Shown here piece after piece: positions 19,991 through 28,967 of a stretch of DNA of 64,000 bases. A program made the translations under genes and the position numbers. The stretch is from positions 1 to 64,000 of the forward strand of contig CAVOOM010000004.1 of the NCBI GenBank assembly GCA_963697565.1, given 5' to 3'. The first letter of the stretch is position 1; each line of letters starts with the position of its first letter. The stretch is from CAWFSE01 sp963697565. GTDB taxonomy: Bacteria; Actinomycetota; Actinomycetes; CAVWCF01. The notes beneath the pieces are model-generated. The model saw only the letters and a program-made list of their open reading frames with translations, was not told the origin of the DNA and ran no database searches.

Positions 19991-20830
19991 ATGCTCGAGT
20001 TCCTCCAGTACGACTTCATGCAGCGGGCCCTGCTCGCGGCCGTCCTGGTCGGCATCGCGGCTCCGTTGGTCGGCGTCTACATCGTCCAGCGCCGCCTGGC
20101 CCTGATCGGCGACGGGCTGGGCCACGTCGCGCTGACCGGCGTGGCGCTGGGGTTGCTGACCTCCCGCTCGCCGGTGCTGGTGGCTCTCGTCGTGTCCATC
20201 CTGGGGGCGGTGGCCATCGAGGTGGTCCGGGCGCGGGCCCGCACCAGCGCGGACATCGCGCTCGCGCTGCTGTTCTACGGAGGCATCGCCGGCGGCGTCG
20301 TCCTCATCTCGAAGGCGCCCGGCGGGACCGCGAGCACGCTCAACGCCTACCTGTTCGGGGCGATCACCACCACCAGCGCCCAGGACCTGCTCGTCTTCGG
20401 GCTGCTCGCCGTGGTCATCGTCGTGGTCACGGTGGGGCTCGCCCGCGAGCTGTTCGCCGTGGCCAACGACGAGGACTTCGCCCGGGCCAGCGGCATGCCG
20501 GTCACCGGCCTCAACATCCTGCTCGCCTCGCTCACCGCGGCCACCGTCGTGCTGTCCATGCGGGTGGTGGGGCTGCTGCTCATCAGCGCGCTCATGGTGG
20601 TCCCGGTGGCGACGGCGACCCTGGTGACCCACTCCTTCCGCGGCACCCTGATCCTGGCCGTCGCCATCGGGCTGGCCGTCGCGGTCTCAGGCGTCGCGCT
20701 GTCCTACTCGTGGGACACCCCCTCCGGCGGAACGATCGTGCTCCTCGCGATCGCGCTGTTCGGCGCGACCGCGGTCGGCGCTCCCCTGGTCGGGGCCGCG
20801 CGCCGGCGTACCTCGGTGGTGGGGGCATGA
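19991..20830 (+). CDS. znuB: zinc ABC transporter permease
   Basis: The 279-residue membrane protein has seven to eight hydrophobic helices and the family segments RRLALIGDGLGHVALTGVAL near the N-terminus, TASTLNAYLFGAI in the middle and LLLISALMVVPVATA later. It is the cluster-9 type permease for zinc or manganese. It starts 11 bases after znuC and its TGA overlaps the zur ATG. Confidence 0.93.
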   Translation: MLEFLQYDFMQRALLAAVLVGIAAPLVGVYIVQRRLALIGDGLGHVALTGVALGLLTSRSPVLVALVVSILGAVAIEVVRARARTSADIALALLFYGGIAGGVVLISKAPGGTASTLNAYLFGAITTTSAQDLLVFGLLAVVIVVVTVGLARELFAVANDEDFARASGMPVTGLNILLASLTAATVVLSMRVVGLLLISALMVVPVATATLVTHSFRGTLILAVAIGLAVAVSGVALSYSWDTPSGGTIVLLAIALFGATAVGAPLVGAARRRTSVVGA

Positions 20831-21222
20831 CGGCCGCGGTCCGGTCGACCCGCCAGCGCGCCGCCGTGTCCGCGCTGCTGGCCGAGACCGACGAGTTCCG
20901 CAGCGCGCAAGACCTGCACGACCTGCTGCGCCGGCGCGGCGATTCGGTCGGCCTCACCACGGTCTACCGCACCCTGCAGGCGCTGGCCGAGGCGGGCGAG
21001 GTGGACGTGCTGCGCACCGACGACGGCGAGGCCGTCTACCGCCGCTGCAGCACCGGGCACCACCACCACCTGGTCTGCCGCGGCTGCGGCCGTACGGTCG
21101 AGGTGGCCGGCCCCACCGTCGAGCGGTGGGCCGACCAGGTGGCCGCCGAGCACGGGTTCACCGAGGTGAGCCACACACTGGAGATCTTCGGGACCTGCGC
21201 CGACTGCGCGCGCCGCGCCTGA
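20827..21222 (+). CDS. zur: zinc uptake regulator (Fur family)
   Basis: The 131-residue repressor has a winged-helix N-terminus (RSAQDLHDLL, TTVYRTLQALAEAGEV) and a metal region with HHHH (78-81) and two CxxC pairs, C84/C87 and C124/C127, for the structural zinc. With zinc it should bind the two boxes at 18249-18285, repressing its own operon. ATGA overlap with znuB. Confidence 0.93.
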   Translation: MTAAVRSTRQRAAVSALLAETDEFRSAQDLHDLLRRRGDSVGLTTVYRTLQALAEAGEVDVLRTDDGEAVYRRCSTGHHHHLVCRGCGRTVEVAGPTVERWADQVAAEHGFTEVSHTLEIFGTCADCARRA

Positions 21223-21238
21223 GGCGCGGGACCGCCAG

Positions 21239-22003
21239 CTACTCGTACGGGTTCTCCGGCTGCGGCACCGGGACGACGTCGTCCACCTTGAGGCGCGGGA
21301 TCGCGTCGTCGCGCTGGGTTCCGCCGCCCGGGACCCAGCTGCCGGTCACCTGGACCCAGGTGTCGGCCGCGAAGGGCGGAGCGCCCACCATCTCGATGAG
21401 GTACGGCTGGGCGTCGGCGGCGCAGCAGGACAGCTGCATCCGGGTGAGGTACCACGTGTCCGTGCCGGCCTTCGGCGTCACGAAGCCGGTCATCTGGACG
21501 TTGCGGCCCTTGAGGGTCAACGCGTCGTCCCAGACCGCGCGGATGACGTAGTCGACGACGGCCACCTCGACCGGATCGCCCGGGGGCAGCGGCGGCAGGC
21601 TGGCGGAGGGCTGCGTGACCGAGACGGCGTCGGTGGAGGCGGCGTACGAGCCGAGCGGCGGTGGCGCCACCAGGAAGATGGTGAGCACCGGGAGCACCAG
21701 CAGCCAGGCGACCCGGGGGCCGTGACCGGCGTGCTCATGACCGCCGGCCTGCTCACTCCCGCCGGCCTCGTCGCCGTCCCCTGAATCGGTGGCCTCCTGC
21801 GCAGCGGCGTCTTCGGAGTCCTCACGGAACAGCCCGTCGCGGAAGGCCGACCACAGCCCGAGCCCCACCAGCAGGGCCCCGGAGACCAGCACGAACGGGC
21901 CGAGGGAGTCCTTGACGTAGTTGAGGTAGGCGCCCGAGATGAACAGCCGCACCAACGCGCCGCCCACGAGCACCAGCAGCACCGCCTGCACATCGCGTCT
22001 CAC
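21239..22003 (-). CDS. YcgQ-like (TIGR03943) membrane protein
   Basis: The 254-residue protein has two N-terminal helices (VLLVLVGGALVRLFI, FVLVSGALLVGLGLW), an acidic linker with a His cluster (GGHEHAGHGP), a third helix and an extracytoplasmic domain ending VTGSWVPGGG. Family members pair with a DUF318 permease, as in the Bacillus subtilis ycgR-ycgQ pair, which is Zur-regulated there. The GTG start at 22003 overlaps the permease stop. No Zur box was seen directly upstream, but the zur gene ends only 17 bases away on the other strand. Confidence 0.8.
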   Translation of the reverse strand: MRRDVQAVLLVLVGGALVRLFISGAYLNYVKDSLGPFVLVSGALLVGLGLWSAFRDGLFREDSEDAAAQEATDSGDGDEAGGSEQAGGHEHAGHGPRVAWLLVLPVLTIFLVAPPPLGSYAASTDAVSVTQPSASLPPLPPGDPVEVAVVDYVIRAVWDDALTLKGRNVQMTGFVTPKAGTDTWYLTRMQLSCCAADAQPYLIEMVGAPPFAADTWVQVTGSWVPGGGTQRDDAIPRLKVDDVVPVPQPENPYE

Positions 22004-23029
22004 AGCAGCCACCAGCCCACCAGGACGGCGACCAGGATGGCGACCACCAGCGTGGTCGGGGCGAACCGCTGGGTGAAGCGGCGGCCGAAGAAGCCCGACT
22101 GCAGCGCGATCAGCTTGACGTCGACCATCGGGCCGACGACGAGGAAGACCAGGCGCGAGGTGTAGGAGAACTGGGTCAGGCTCGCGGCGACGAAGGCGTC
22201 GGCCTCGGAGCAGATGGCCATGACCACCGCGAGGCCCGCCATCGCCAGCACCGAGAGCACCGGGTGGTCGGCGACGGCGTCCAACCACGACGCCGGAACC
22301 ACGACGTTCAGCACGGCGGCGGTGAGGCCGCCCACGACCAGGAACCCGCCCGCGTGCAGGAAGTCGTGCTGGGCCGCCGCCCGGAAGGACTCCCAGCCGG
22401 TCTTGCCCTCCAGGTGGTCGCGGCGCGGCGGCTTGATCCAGTCGCCCTTGCCGAAGCGCAGCCACAGCCAGCCGACGATGGTCGCGGTGGCGAGGGAGGC
22501 GAGGAACCGCCCGAGCACCATCTCCGGCTTGCCCGGGAAGGCCACGGCGGTGGAGGCCAGGACCACCGGGTTGATCGCCGGCGAGGAGAGCAGGAAGGCG
22601 AAGGCCGCAGCGGGCGCGACGCCCCGCGACATGAGCCCGCCGGCGACGGGAACCGACGCGCACTCGCAGCCCGGCAGGATGACGCCGGCGCTCGCGGCGA
22701 CGGGCACCGCGGCCGCGCGGTTCTTCGGCAGCACCCGGGCGAAGAAGGTCGGCGGCACGAAGGCCGCGATCGCCGCCGACAGCAGCACCCCGAGCACCAA
22801 GAACGGCGTCGCCTGCACGACGATCGACACGAAGATGGTCGCGAACGTCTGCACGGCGGGGTCGGTGAAGAGCTCGGCGATCCAGCGCTGGCCCACGAGC
22901 AGCACGACAAGCAAGACCGTCAGCACTTCCAGCGAGCCCAGCCTGAGCCGGCGGCTGGGGCGGGGGTGCCGGCGGGGCCTCCTCGACGCGGGGGCCCGCC
23001 GCCTCGACGGGGTCGGTCGGCGCGCTCAC
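22000..23029 (-). CDS. DUF318/YraQ-type permease, one frame break
   Basis: The main frame gives about 308 residues with eight or more helices and the hallmark LPGCECASVPVAGGLMSRG, repeated as a second half AICSEADAFVAASL. The N-terminal cytoplasmic tail (SAPTDPVEAAGPRVEEAPP) lies in another frame joined near 22935 (CTCGCTGG, one extra base). The GTG at 23029 then overlaps the uppS stop, which supports the correction. The transported substrate is unknown; relatives move arsenicals or partner metal-responsive proteins. Confidence 0.82.
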
Positions 23030-23850
23030 AACCCCTCCGGGCCTTCGGGGTTGGGCACCGCCCCGCCGTACCTGCGGTCGCGCTGGGCGTAGAGCTCGCA
23101 GGCCCGCCAGAGGGTGCGCCGGTCGACGTCGGGCCACAGCACGTCGAGGAAGACCAGCTCGGCGTACGCGGACTGCCACAGCAGGAAGTTGGAGATCCGC
23201 TGCTCGCCGGACGAGCGCAGGAAGACGTCGACGTCGGGCAGGTCCGGCTCATCGAGGTAGCGGGCGAACACCGCCTCGTCCACGCGCGCCGGGTCGACCC
23301 GGCCCGCCGCCACATCGCGGGCCAGCGCCGCGGCGGCGTCGGCGATCTCGGCCCGGCCGCCGTAGTTGACGCACATGGTGAGGGTGAGGCCGGTGTTGTG
23401 GCGGGTCAGCTCCTCGGCCGCCTCGAGCTCGTCGACCACCGACTTCCACAGCCGCCGCCGGCGGCCGGCCCAGCGCACCCGCACGTTCATGGCGTGCATC
23501 TCGTCGCGCCGCCGGTGCACCACATCGCGGTTGAAGCCCATCAGGAAGCGCACCTCGTCGGGCGAGCGCTTCCAGTTCTCGGTGGAGAAGGCGAACGCCG
23601 ACAGGTGGGTCACGCCGAGCTCGATGGCCCCCTCGACCAGGTCGAAGAGCGCATGCTCGCCGGCCTCGTGGCCCTTGGTGCGCGGCAGGCCGCGCTCCTT
23701 GGCCCAGCGGCCGTTGCCGTCCATCACCACGGCGACGTGGCGGGGCACCAGGTCCGGCGGGATCTGCGGCGGCCGGGCCCCGCTGGCGTGCGGCGCCGGC
23801 GGCCGGATCTCGCCGCGCGGCGGCGCCGGCTCGCGCCGGGCGCGCCTCAC
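23026..23850 (-). CDS. uppS: undecaprenyl (polyprenyl) diphosphate synthase
   Basis: The 274-residue cis-prenyltransferase makes the lipid carrier for cell-wall synthesis. Motifs are VVMDGNGRWAK (D44), HLSAFAFSTENWKRSPDEV, DVFLRSSGEQRISNFLLWQ and YAELVFLDVLWPD. The GTG at 23850 overlaps the recO stop; a 40-residue basic N-terminal extension is usual in actinobacteria. Confidence 0.95.
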   Translation of the reverse strand: MRRARREPAPPRGEIRPPAPHASGARPPQIPPDLVPRHVAVVMDGNGRWAKERGLPRTKGHEAGEHALFDLVEGAIELGVTHLSAFAFSTENWKRSPDEVRFLMGFNRDVVHRRRDEMHAMNVRVRWAGRRRRLWKSVVDELEAAEELTRHNTGLTLTMCVNYGGRAEIADAAAALARDVAAGRVDPARVDEAVFARYLDEPDLPDVDVFLRSSGEQRISNFLLWQSAYAELVFLDVLWPDVDRRTLWRACELYAQRDRRYGGAVPNPEGPEGL

Positions 23851-24578
23851 GCCCGCTCCACGTGCTTGAGCGAGCGCAGACCGCGCTCCAGGTGCCACTG
23901 CAGGTAGGCCGCCACCAGGCCGCTGCCCTCGCGCCGCGCCCGGTCGCCCGCGGCGTCGGCGATGGGCCAGTCGCCGGTGAGCAGGGCAGCCAGCAGGTCG
24001 AGGGTCTCCGCGGTCGGGCTGGCCGAGCCGGGCACCCGGCACTCGGCGCACACCGCGCCGCCGGACTGGATCGAGAAGGAGCGGTGCGGCCCCTCCGCGC
24101 CGCAGCGGGCGCAGTCGTCGAAGCTCGGGGCGTAGCCGGCGACCGCCAGCGACCGCAGCAGGTAGGCGTCGAGCACCAGCCCGGCCGCGTGCTCGCCATC
24201 GGCCAGCACCCGCAGCCCACCCACGAGCAGCAGGTACTGCTGCACGGCCGGCTCGCGCTCGACGTCGGTGAGCCGCTCGGCGGTCTCCAGCATCACCTGG
24301 CCCGAGGTGTAGCGCGGGTAGTCGCCGACGATCTCCGCGCCGTACGACCTCAGCGACTCGGCCTGGGTCACGATGTCGAGGCTGCGGCCCTCGTGCAGCT
24401 GCACGTCGATGTGGCCGAACGGCTCAAGCCGGCTGCCCCAGCGGCTGGTCGTCTTGCGGACGCCCTTGGCCACCGCCCGCACCCGGCCGTGCTCGCGGGT
24501 CAGCAGGGTCACGATGCGGTCGGCCTCGCCCAGCTTCTGGGCGCGCAGGACGATCGCCTCGTCGCGGTAGAGCGGCAC
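23847..24578 (-). CDS. recO: DNA repair protein RecO
   Basis: The 243-residue protein mediates RecA loading. It has the OB-fold N-terminus (PLYRDEAIVLRAQKLGEADR, VAKGVRKTTSRWG) and a zinc motif CARCG...CAEC. The GTG at 24578 was chosen from homology; longer in-frame starts run into the leuA terminator. Confidence 0.93.
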   Translation of the reverse strand: MPLYRDEAIVLRAQKLGEADRIVTLLTREHGRVRAVAKGVRKTTSRWGSRLEPFGHIDVQLHEGRSLDIVTQAESLRSYGAEIVGDYPRYTSGQVMLETAERLTDVEREPAVQQYLLLVGGLRVLADGEHAAGLVLDAYLLRSLAVAGYAPSFDDCARCGAEGPHRSFSIQSGGAVCAECRVPGSASPTAETLDLLAALLTGDWPIADAAGDRARREGSGLVAAYLQWHLERGLRSLKHVERA

Positions 24579-24658
24579 CGGGCCATTGTCCCCCGCCGGC
24601 CCGACCAGCCCCGGACCGCAACACACAGGGCGGGCCGCCCGGCTGGAACCCCGGCTGT

Positions 24659-24698
24659 GTCTGGCTGGGCGACGCGCGGGCGCGTCGCCCAGCCAGAC
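24659..24698 (-). terminator. perfect 18-bp hairpin after leuA
   Basis: Bases 24659-24676 and 24681-24698 are exact reverse complements around CGGG. It lies 17 bases after the leuA stop on the minus strand and separates leuA from recO. No U tract. Confidence 0.8.
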
Positions 24699-24714
24699 AG
24701 GTCGACCAGACCGG

Positions 24715-26574
24715 TCAGCGCACCGCGCGGTTGACGGCGCTGACGATCGCCTTGAGCGAGGCCCGCACGATGCTCGGGTTGATCCCCACGCCCCACAGCA
24801 CGCGCTCGCCGACGGCGCACTCGAGGTAGGCGGCGGCCTTGGCGTCGCCGCCGGCGCTCATCGCGTGCTCGGCGTAGTCGAGCACGCGCACGTCGATGCC
24901 GTGCGCGCTGAGCGCCTGGCAGAACGCCGCCACCGGGCCGTTGCCGTGGCCCTCGAGGGTGTGCGACACGCCGTCGTCGAGCAGCTCGACCACGATCGTG
25001 TCCTCGCCCTCGACCACCGAGGCCTGGGTGATCGCGCCCAGGGCGAAGCGGCCCCAGGGGGCGTCGGGGTTGGGGAGGTACTCGTCGACGAAGTAGGCCC
25101 ACATCTCGGCCGGCGACACCTCGCCGCCCGCGGAGTCGGTGACCCGCTGCACCACGCCGCTGAACTCGATCTGCAGCCGTCGCGGCAGGTCGAGGTGGTG
25201 CTCGCTCTTCATGATGTACGCGACGCCGCCCTTGCCGGACTGGCTGTTGACGCGGATCACGGCCTCGTACGTGCGGCCGACGTCCTTGGGGTCGATCGGC
25301 AGGTACGGCACCGCCCAGACCACGTCGTCAACGGTCACGCCCTTGGCGAAGGAGTCGCGCTCGAGGTGCTCGAAGCCCTTCTTGATGGCGTCCTGGTGCG
25401 AGCCGCTGAACGCGGTGTAGACCAGGTCGCCACCGTACGGGTGGCGCTCGTTGACCGGCAGCTGGTTGACGTACTCGACCGTGCGGCGGATGCCGTCGAT
25501 GTCGCGGAAGTCGATCTCGGGGTCGATGCCCTGCGAGAACAGGTTCAGCCCCAGCGTGACCAGGCAGACGTTGCCGGTGCGCTCGCCGTTGCCGAACAGG
25601 CAGCCCTCGATCCGGTCAGCGCCGGCCAGGTATCCCAGCTCGGCCGCCGCCACGGCGGTGCCGCGGTCGTTGTGCGGGTGCAGCGACAGCAGCACCGAGT
25701 CGCGGTAGGCGAGGTGGCGGCTCATCCACTCGATCGAGTCGGCGTAGACGTTGGGAGTGGCCATCTCCACCGTCGCCGGCAGGTTGACGATCGAGCGGCG
25801 GTCGGGGGTGGGCTGCCACACGTCGTTGACGGCGTTGCAGACGTCGACGGCGAACTCGAGCTCGGTGCCGGTGTAGGACTCCGGGGAGTACTCGAAGCGG
25901 ATCTGGGTCTCGGGCACCGCGTCGGCGAGCTTCATCACCAGCGCCGCGCCCTGCACCGCGATATCGCGGATGCCGTCGCGGTCCTCGCCGAAGACCACGC
26001 GCCGCTGCAGGGTCGAGGTGGAGTTGTAGACGTGCACGATCGCGTTGGCCGCGCCGCGGATCGAGTCGTACGTGCGCTCGATCAGGTGCTCGCGCGACTG
26101 CGTGAGCACCTGGATGGTCACGTCGTCCGGGATCAGGTCCTTCTCGATCAGCTCGCGCACGAAGTCGAAGTCAGTCTGGCTCGCGGAGGGGAAGCCGACC
26201 TCGATCTCCTTGTAGCCCATGCCCACGAGCAGGTCGAACATCCGCCGCTTGCGCTGCGGGCTCATCGGGTCGATCAGGGCCTGGTTGCCGTCGCGCAGGT
26301 CGACCGAGCACCACACGGGGGCCTTGGCCATCCGCAGGCCGGGCCAGGTGCGGTCCGGCAGGTCGATGGGGGTGAAGGGGACGTACTTGTGGATAGGCAT
26401 CGGGCTCGGCGACTGGAGGTGGCCGTTGGTCGTCCGCGCCGGCTCGGTCGGCGGCGCCGGCTCGCGGCGCGCCCCGGGGGTCCGGTGGAGCAGCGGCAGC
26501 TCAGCGGCGGGGTGGAAGGCGTCGGTGTGGGACATCGTCGTGCTCTCAGTTCGGGCGATGCGCTCGGCAGTCAC
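24715..26574 (-). CDS. leuA: 2-isopropylmalate synthase
   Basis: The first enzyme of leucine synthesis condenses acetyl-CoA with 2-oxoisovalerate. The 619-residue form includes an N-terminal extension (to MPIHKYVPF at residue 59); the barrel has LRDGNQALIDPMSPQRKRRM and HPHNDRGTAVAAAELG, and the C-terminal LeuA regulatory domain, which mediates leucine feedback, runs from about residue 470. GTG at 26574 has GAGGGAG nine bases upstream; ATG at 26535 is a shorter alternative. Expression is set by the leader peptide upstream. Confidence 0.95.
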   Translation of the reverse strand: MTAERIARTESTTMSHTDAFHPAAELPLLHRTPGARREPAPPTEPARTTNGHLQSPSPMPIHKYVPFTPIDLPDRTWPGLRMAKAPVWCSVDLRDGNQALIDPMSPQRKRRMFDLLVGMGYKEIEVGFPSASQTDFDFVRELIEKDLIPDDVTIQVLTQSREHLIERTYDSIRGAANAIVHVYNSTSTLQRRVVFGEDRDGIRDIAVQGAALVMKLADAVPETQIRFEYSPESYTGTELEFAVDVCNAVNDVWQPTPDRRSIVNLPATVEMATPNVYADSIEWMSRHLAYRDSVLLSLHPHNDRGTAVAAAELGYLAGADRIEGCLFGNGERTGNVCLVTLGLNLFSQGIDPEIDFRDIDGIRRTVEYVNQLPVNERHPYGGDLVYTAFSGSHQDAIKKGFEHLERDSFAKGVTVDDVVWAVPYLPIDPKDVGRTYEAVIRVNSQSGKGGVAYIMKSEHHLDLPRRLQIEFSGVVQRVTDSAGGEVSPAEMWAYFVDEYLPNPDAPWGRFALGAITQASVVEGEDTIVVELLDDGVSHTLEGHGNGPVAAFCQALSAHGIDVRVLDYAEHAMSAGGDAKAAAYLECAVGERVLWGVGINPSIVRASLKAIVSAVNRAVR

Positions 26575-26630
26575 GGTGGTGCTCCCTCGAGGATGGGCGG
26601 GTCGCTCGGCCGACGAGCACGTCGGGGCAC

Positions 26631-26669
26631 CGCGACGAGGGGGCCGGCCGGTTAGAGGCCCTCGTCGCG
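26631..26669 (-). promoter_or_regulatory. leuA leader hairpin (attenuator)
   Basis: Bases 26631-26641 and 26659-26669 form an 11-bp stem. The stem includes the last sense codons of the leader peptide (CGC GAC GAG GG), so ribosome position would decide whether it forms. This matches the leucine attenuator class known upstream of actinobacterial leuA. Confidence 0.75.
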
Positions 26670-26696
26670 GCAGCTAAGAAGGAGGCTGTGCCGCAC
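26652..26696 (-). CDS. leuA leader peptide (14 aa, three Leu codons in a row)
   Basis: GTG at 26696 opens VRHSLLLSCRDEGL and stops at 26652. CTC CTT CTT are consecutive leucine codons; the tail SCRDEGL is the conserved end of the leuA leader peptide in Streptomyces-type bacteria. A TACGCT -10-like hexamer ends six bases before the GTG, so the transcript may begin with the leader start codon. Stalling at Leu codons when leucyl-tRNA is scarce would free leuA expression. Confidence 0.85.
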   Translation of the reverse strand: MRHSLLLSCRDEGL

Positions 26697-26719
26697 GCCG
26701 GAAGCGTACAGGACAACGC

Positions 26720-27619
26720 TCAGAAACCCAGCCGGCGCAGCTGCCTGGGGTCGCGCTGCCAGTCCTTGGCGACCTTGACGTGCAGGTCGAGGTACACGGG
26801 CGTCCCGAGCAGCCGCTCGATCCGCCGCCGGGCGACCGTGCCGACGTCGCGCAGCCGCTCACCGCCGCGGCCGATCACGATGGCCTTCTGGCTGTCCCGC
26901 TCGACGTACACGAGCACGCGCACATCCAGCAGCGGGCGGTCGGCCGGCCGGCCCTCCCGCGGGGCCATCTCGTCGACGACGCAGGCCAGCGAGTGCGGCA
27001 GCTCGTCGCGGACCCCCTCGAGGGCGGCCTCGCGGACGAGCTCGGCGACCATCACCGCCTCCGGCTCGTCGGTGAGCTCGCCGTCGGGGTAGAGCGCCGG
27101 GCCCTCCGGCAGCAGCCCGGCCAGCAGCCCGGCCAGCAGCTCCACCTGCTCACCCGCCACCGCGGAGACGGGGACCACCTCGGCGAAGTCGCCCAGCTGG
27201 GAGACCCGCAGCAGCTGCTCGGCCACCGCCTGCTTGGCGACCCGGTCGATCTTGGTGACGATTGCGACCTTCGGCGTGCGCCTCAGCTCGGCCAGCTCGC
27301 GGGCGATGTAGCGGTCGCCCGGCCCGACCGTCTCGTCCGCGGGTACGCACAGCCCGACGACGTCGACCTCGGCGAGGGTCTCGCGCACCAGGTCGTTGAG
27401 CCGCTGCCCGAGCAGGGTGCGGGGGCGGTGCAGGCCGGGGGTGTCGACCACCACGAGCTGGGCGTCGGGGCGGTTGACGATGCCGCGGATCGTGTGGCGG
27501 GTGGTCTGCGGCCGCGAGGACGTGATGGCGACCTTCTCCCCCACGAGCGCGTTGGTGAGGGTGGACTTGCCGGCGTTGGGGCGGCCGACGAAGCACGCGA
27601 AGCCGGAGCGGAAGGTCAC
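26720..27619 (-). CDS. era: GTPase Era
   Basis: The 299-residue GTPase assists 16S rRNA and 30S maturation. G1 is GRPNAGKS (12-19), switch TTRHTIRGIV, G3 VDTPGLH, G4 TKID. The C-terminal KH domain carries VERDSQKAIVIGRGGERL and ends YLDLHVKVAKDWQ. GTG at 27619. Last gene of the phoH-ybeY-CorC block before the leuA promoter. Confidence 0.95.
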   Translation of the reverse strand: MTFRSGFACFVGRPNAGKSTLTNALVGEKVAITSSRPQTTRHTIRGIVNRPDAQLVVVDTPGLHRPRTLLGQRLNDLVRETLAEVDVVGLCVPADETVGPGDRYIARELAELRRTPKVAIVTKIDRVAKQAVAEQLLRVSQLGDFAEVVPVSAVAGEQVELLAGLLAGLLPEGPALYPDGELTDEPEAVMVAELVREAALEGVRDELPHSLACVVDEMAPREGRPADRPLLDVRVLVYVERDSQKAIVIGRGGERLRDVGTVARRRIERLLGTPVYLDLHVKVAKDWQRDPRQLRRLGF

Positions 27620-27660
27620 GTCGCCGATGGTCCCACGCCCCGCCCGACAGCCCGGAACGC

Positions 27661-28602
27661 TCAGACGCCGACCGGCGCCGGGGCCGACCTGGTGGTGTGC
27701 CGCGCGAGCATGCCGAGCGCGACCACGACAAGGGCGCACCCCGCGGCGCCCGCGGCGCCGAGCGACTCGCCGAGGACCGCGACGCCGAGCAGGGTCGCCA
27801 CGACCGGCTCGGCGAGCACGAGCGTCGCGACGGTGCCCGAGGGCAGCACGGCAAGACCGCGGCCGTACATCGCGTACGCCAGCGCCGTGGGCACCAGGCC
27901 GAGGTAGAGCGCGAGGGCGGCCCCGGACGGGGTGGCCAGCCAGGCGGTCGGCCCGGCGACCAGGACGGGCAGCAGCAGCACGCCGCCCAGGCCGAAGGAC
28001 GCCGCCATTACGTCGAGGGAGGCGTGCCCCAGGTCGATCAGCCGCTTGCCGGCCACCGTGTAGGCGGCGTAGCCGAGCCCCGAGCCCAGGCTGAACCACA
28101 GGCCGGCTGGGTCGCCGGCGCCCCCGCTGGCCCCGCCGAGGCTCAGCAGCGCCAGCCCGCCGACCGCAACCGCCGTGGCGCCCGCCCACGCCCGCCCGGG
28201 CGCCACCCGGTCGACCGCCCAGGCCAGCAGCCCGGTCAGGAAGGGCGCGCTGCCGATTGTCACCAGCGTTCCGGCTGCGACGCCGGCGCGGGCTGTGCCC
28301 GCGAAAAAGCACAGCTGGTAGACCGCGACGAAGACCGCGGCGACAAGGCCCCAGCGCGTGCGGCAGATCGCCAGCAGCGGCCGCATCGATCGGCTGGCCG
28401 CCCACGCCATCAAGACGAGCGCCGCCCCGCCGACCGCCAGCCGGGCCGCCCCCACCGTCGCCGGGGTGGTGCCGTCGGGCCCCAGCGCCTGGGCCGTGCC
28501 CGTCGTGCCGAAGAGCACGGCGGCCGCGAGCACCGCCAGCACGCCGCGGGACGCGGTCGCCGCCGCGTGCCGGGCCGGGGGATCGGCGGCGCCGCCGCTC
28601 AC
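27661..28602 (-). CDS. EamA-family drug/metabolite transporter
   Basis: The 313-residue protein has ten hydrophobic helices in two EamA repeats, with AAVLFGTTGTAQALGP opening the first and WFSLGSGLGYAAYTVAGKRL the second; a typical LGLVPTALAYAMYGRGL segment lies near helix 8-9. It probably exports a small metabolite. GTG at 28602 overlaps the upstream gene stop. Confidence 0.88.
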   Translation of the reverse strand: MSGGAADPPARHAAATASRGVLAVLAAAVLFGTTGTAQALGPDGTTPATVGAARLAVGGAALVLMAWAASRSMRPLLAICRTRWGLVAAVFVAVYQLCFFAGTARAGVAAGTLVTIGSAPFLTGLLAWAVDRVAPGRAWAGATAVAVGGLALLSLGGASGGAGDPAGLWFSLGSGLGYAAYTVAGKRLIDLGHASLDVMAASFGLGGVLLLPVLVAGPTAWLATPSGAALALYLGLVPTALAYAMYGRGLAVLPSGTVATLVLAEPVVATLLGVAVLGESLGAAGAAGCALVVVALGMLARHTTRSAPAPVGV

Positions 28603-28967
28603 GTGCTGAGGGTGGGGGTGCGCTCGCCCGAAGGGGTGGCCCGCAGCACGAGGATGCCGGCCCCGGACAGGTCGCGAAGGGCCGCCAGGCCCGGGTCGGC
28701 GGAGTCGGAGGGGGGGCCGACGACGGCGGCGGCCTCGATCCCGCCGGCGCCGCTTGCCACCGCAGCCGCCACCGCGGACTGCAGGGCGGTCAGCCCAAGC
28801 GACGGCAGCCCCACCGTGCAGGCCGCGTAGGTGCGACCGGTGGTGTCGCGCACTGCGGCGCCCTCGACCGCTCCGGTGCGCGCACGGGCCGCACGGGCCA
28901 GCACGATCAGCTTGGCGTCCTCCTCGGACGGGTCCACGGGCAGCCCTCCCAGACCCGGGTCAGCCAT
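28599..28967 (-). CDS. cytidine deaminase-like protein lacking the zinc site
   Basis: The 122-residue protein aligns by eye with the small cytidine deaminase fold (ALQSAVAAAVASGAGGIEAAAVV), and a protein of this kind sits between era and the CorC gene in other actinobacteria. The catalytic HAE and PCxxC motifs are absent: there is no histidine and only one cysteine (C50). It is therefore unlikely to deaminate anything. ATG at 28967 overlaps the CorC stop by eight bases. Confidence 0.75.
   Translation of the reverse strand: MADPGLGGLPVDPSEEDAKLIVLARAARARTGAVEGAAVRDTTGRTYAACTVGLPSLGLTALQSAVAAAVASGAGGIEAAAVVGPPSDSADPGLAALRDLSGAGILVLRATPSGERTPTLST

Noticed and set aside
24659..24698. The 18-bp perfect inverted repeat as a mobile-element end
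   Set aside because: Single copy, no transposase, and it sits just after leuA; a terminator explains it.
26720..28405. era as a fusion with the upstream open frame to 28405
   Set aside because: The upstream part is the antiparallel-frame shadow of the EamA gene; the GTG at 27619 gives the normal Era length.
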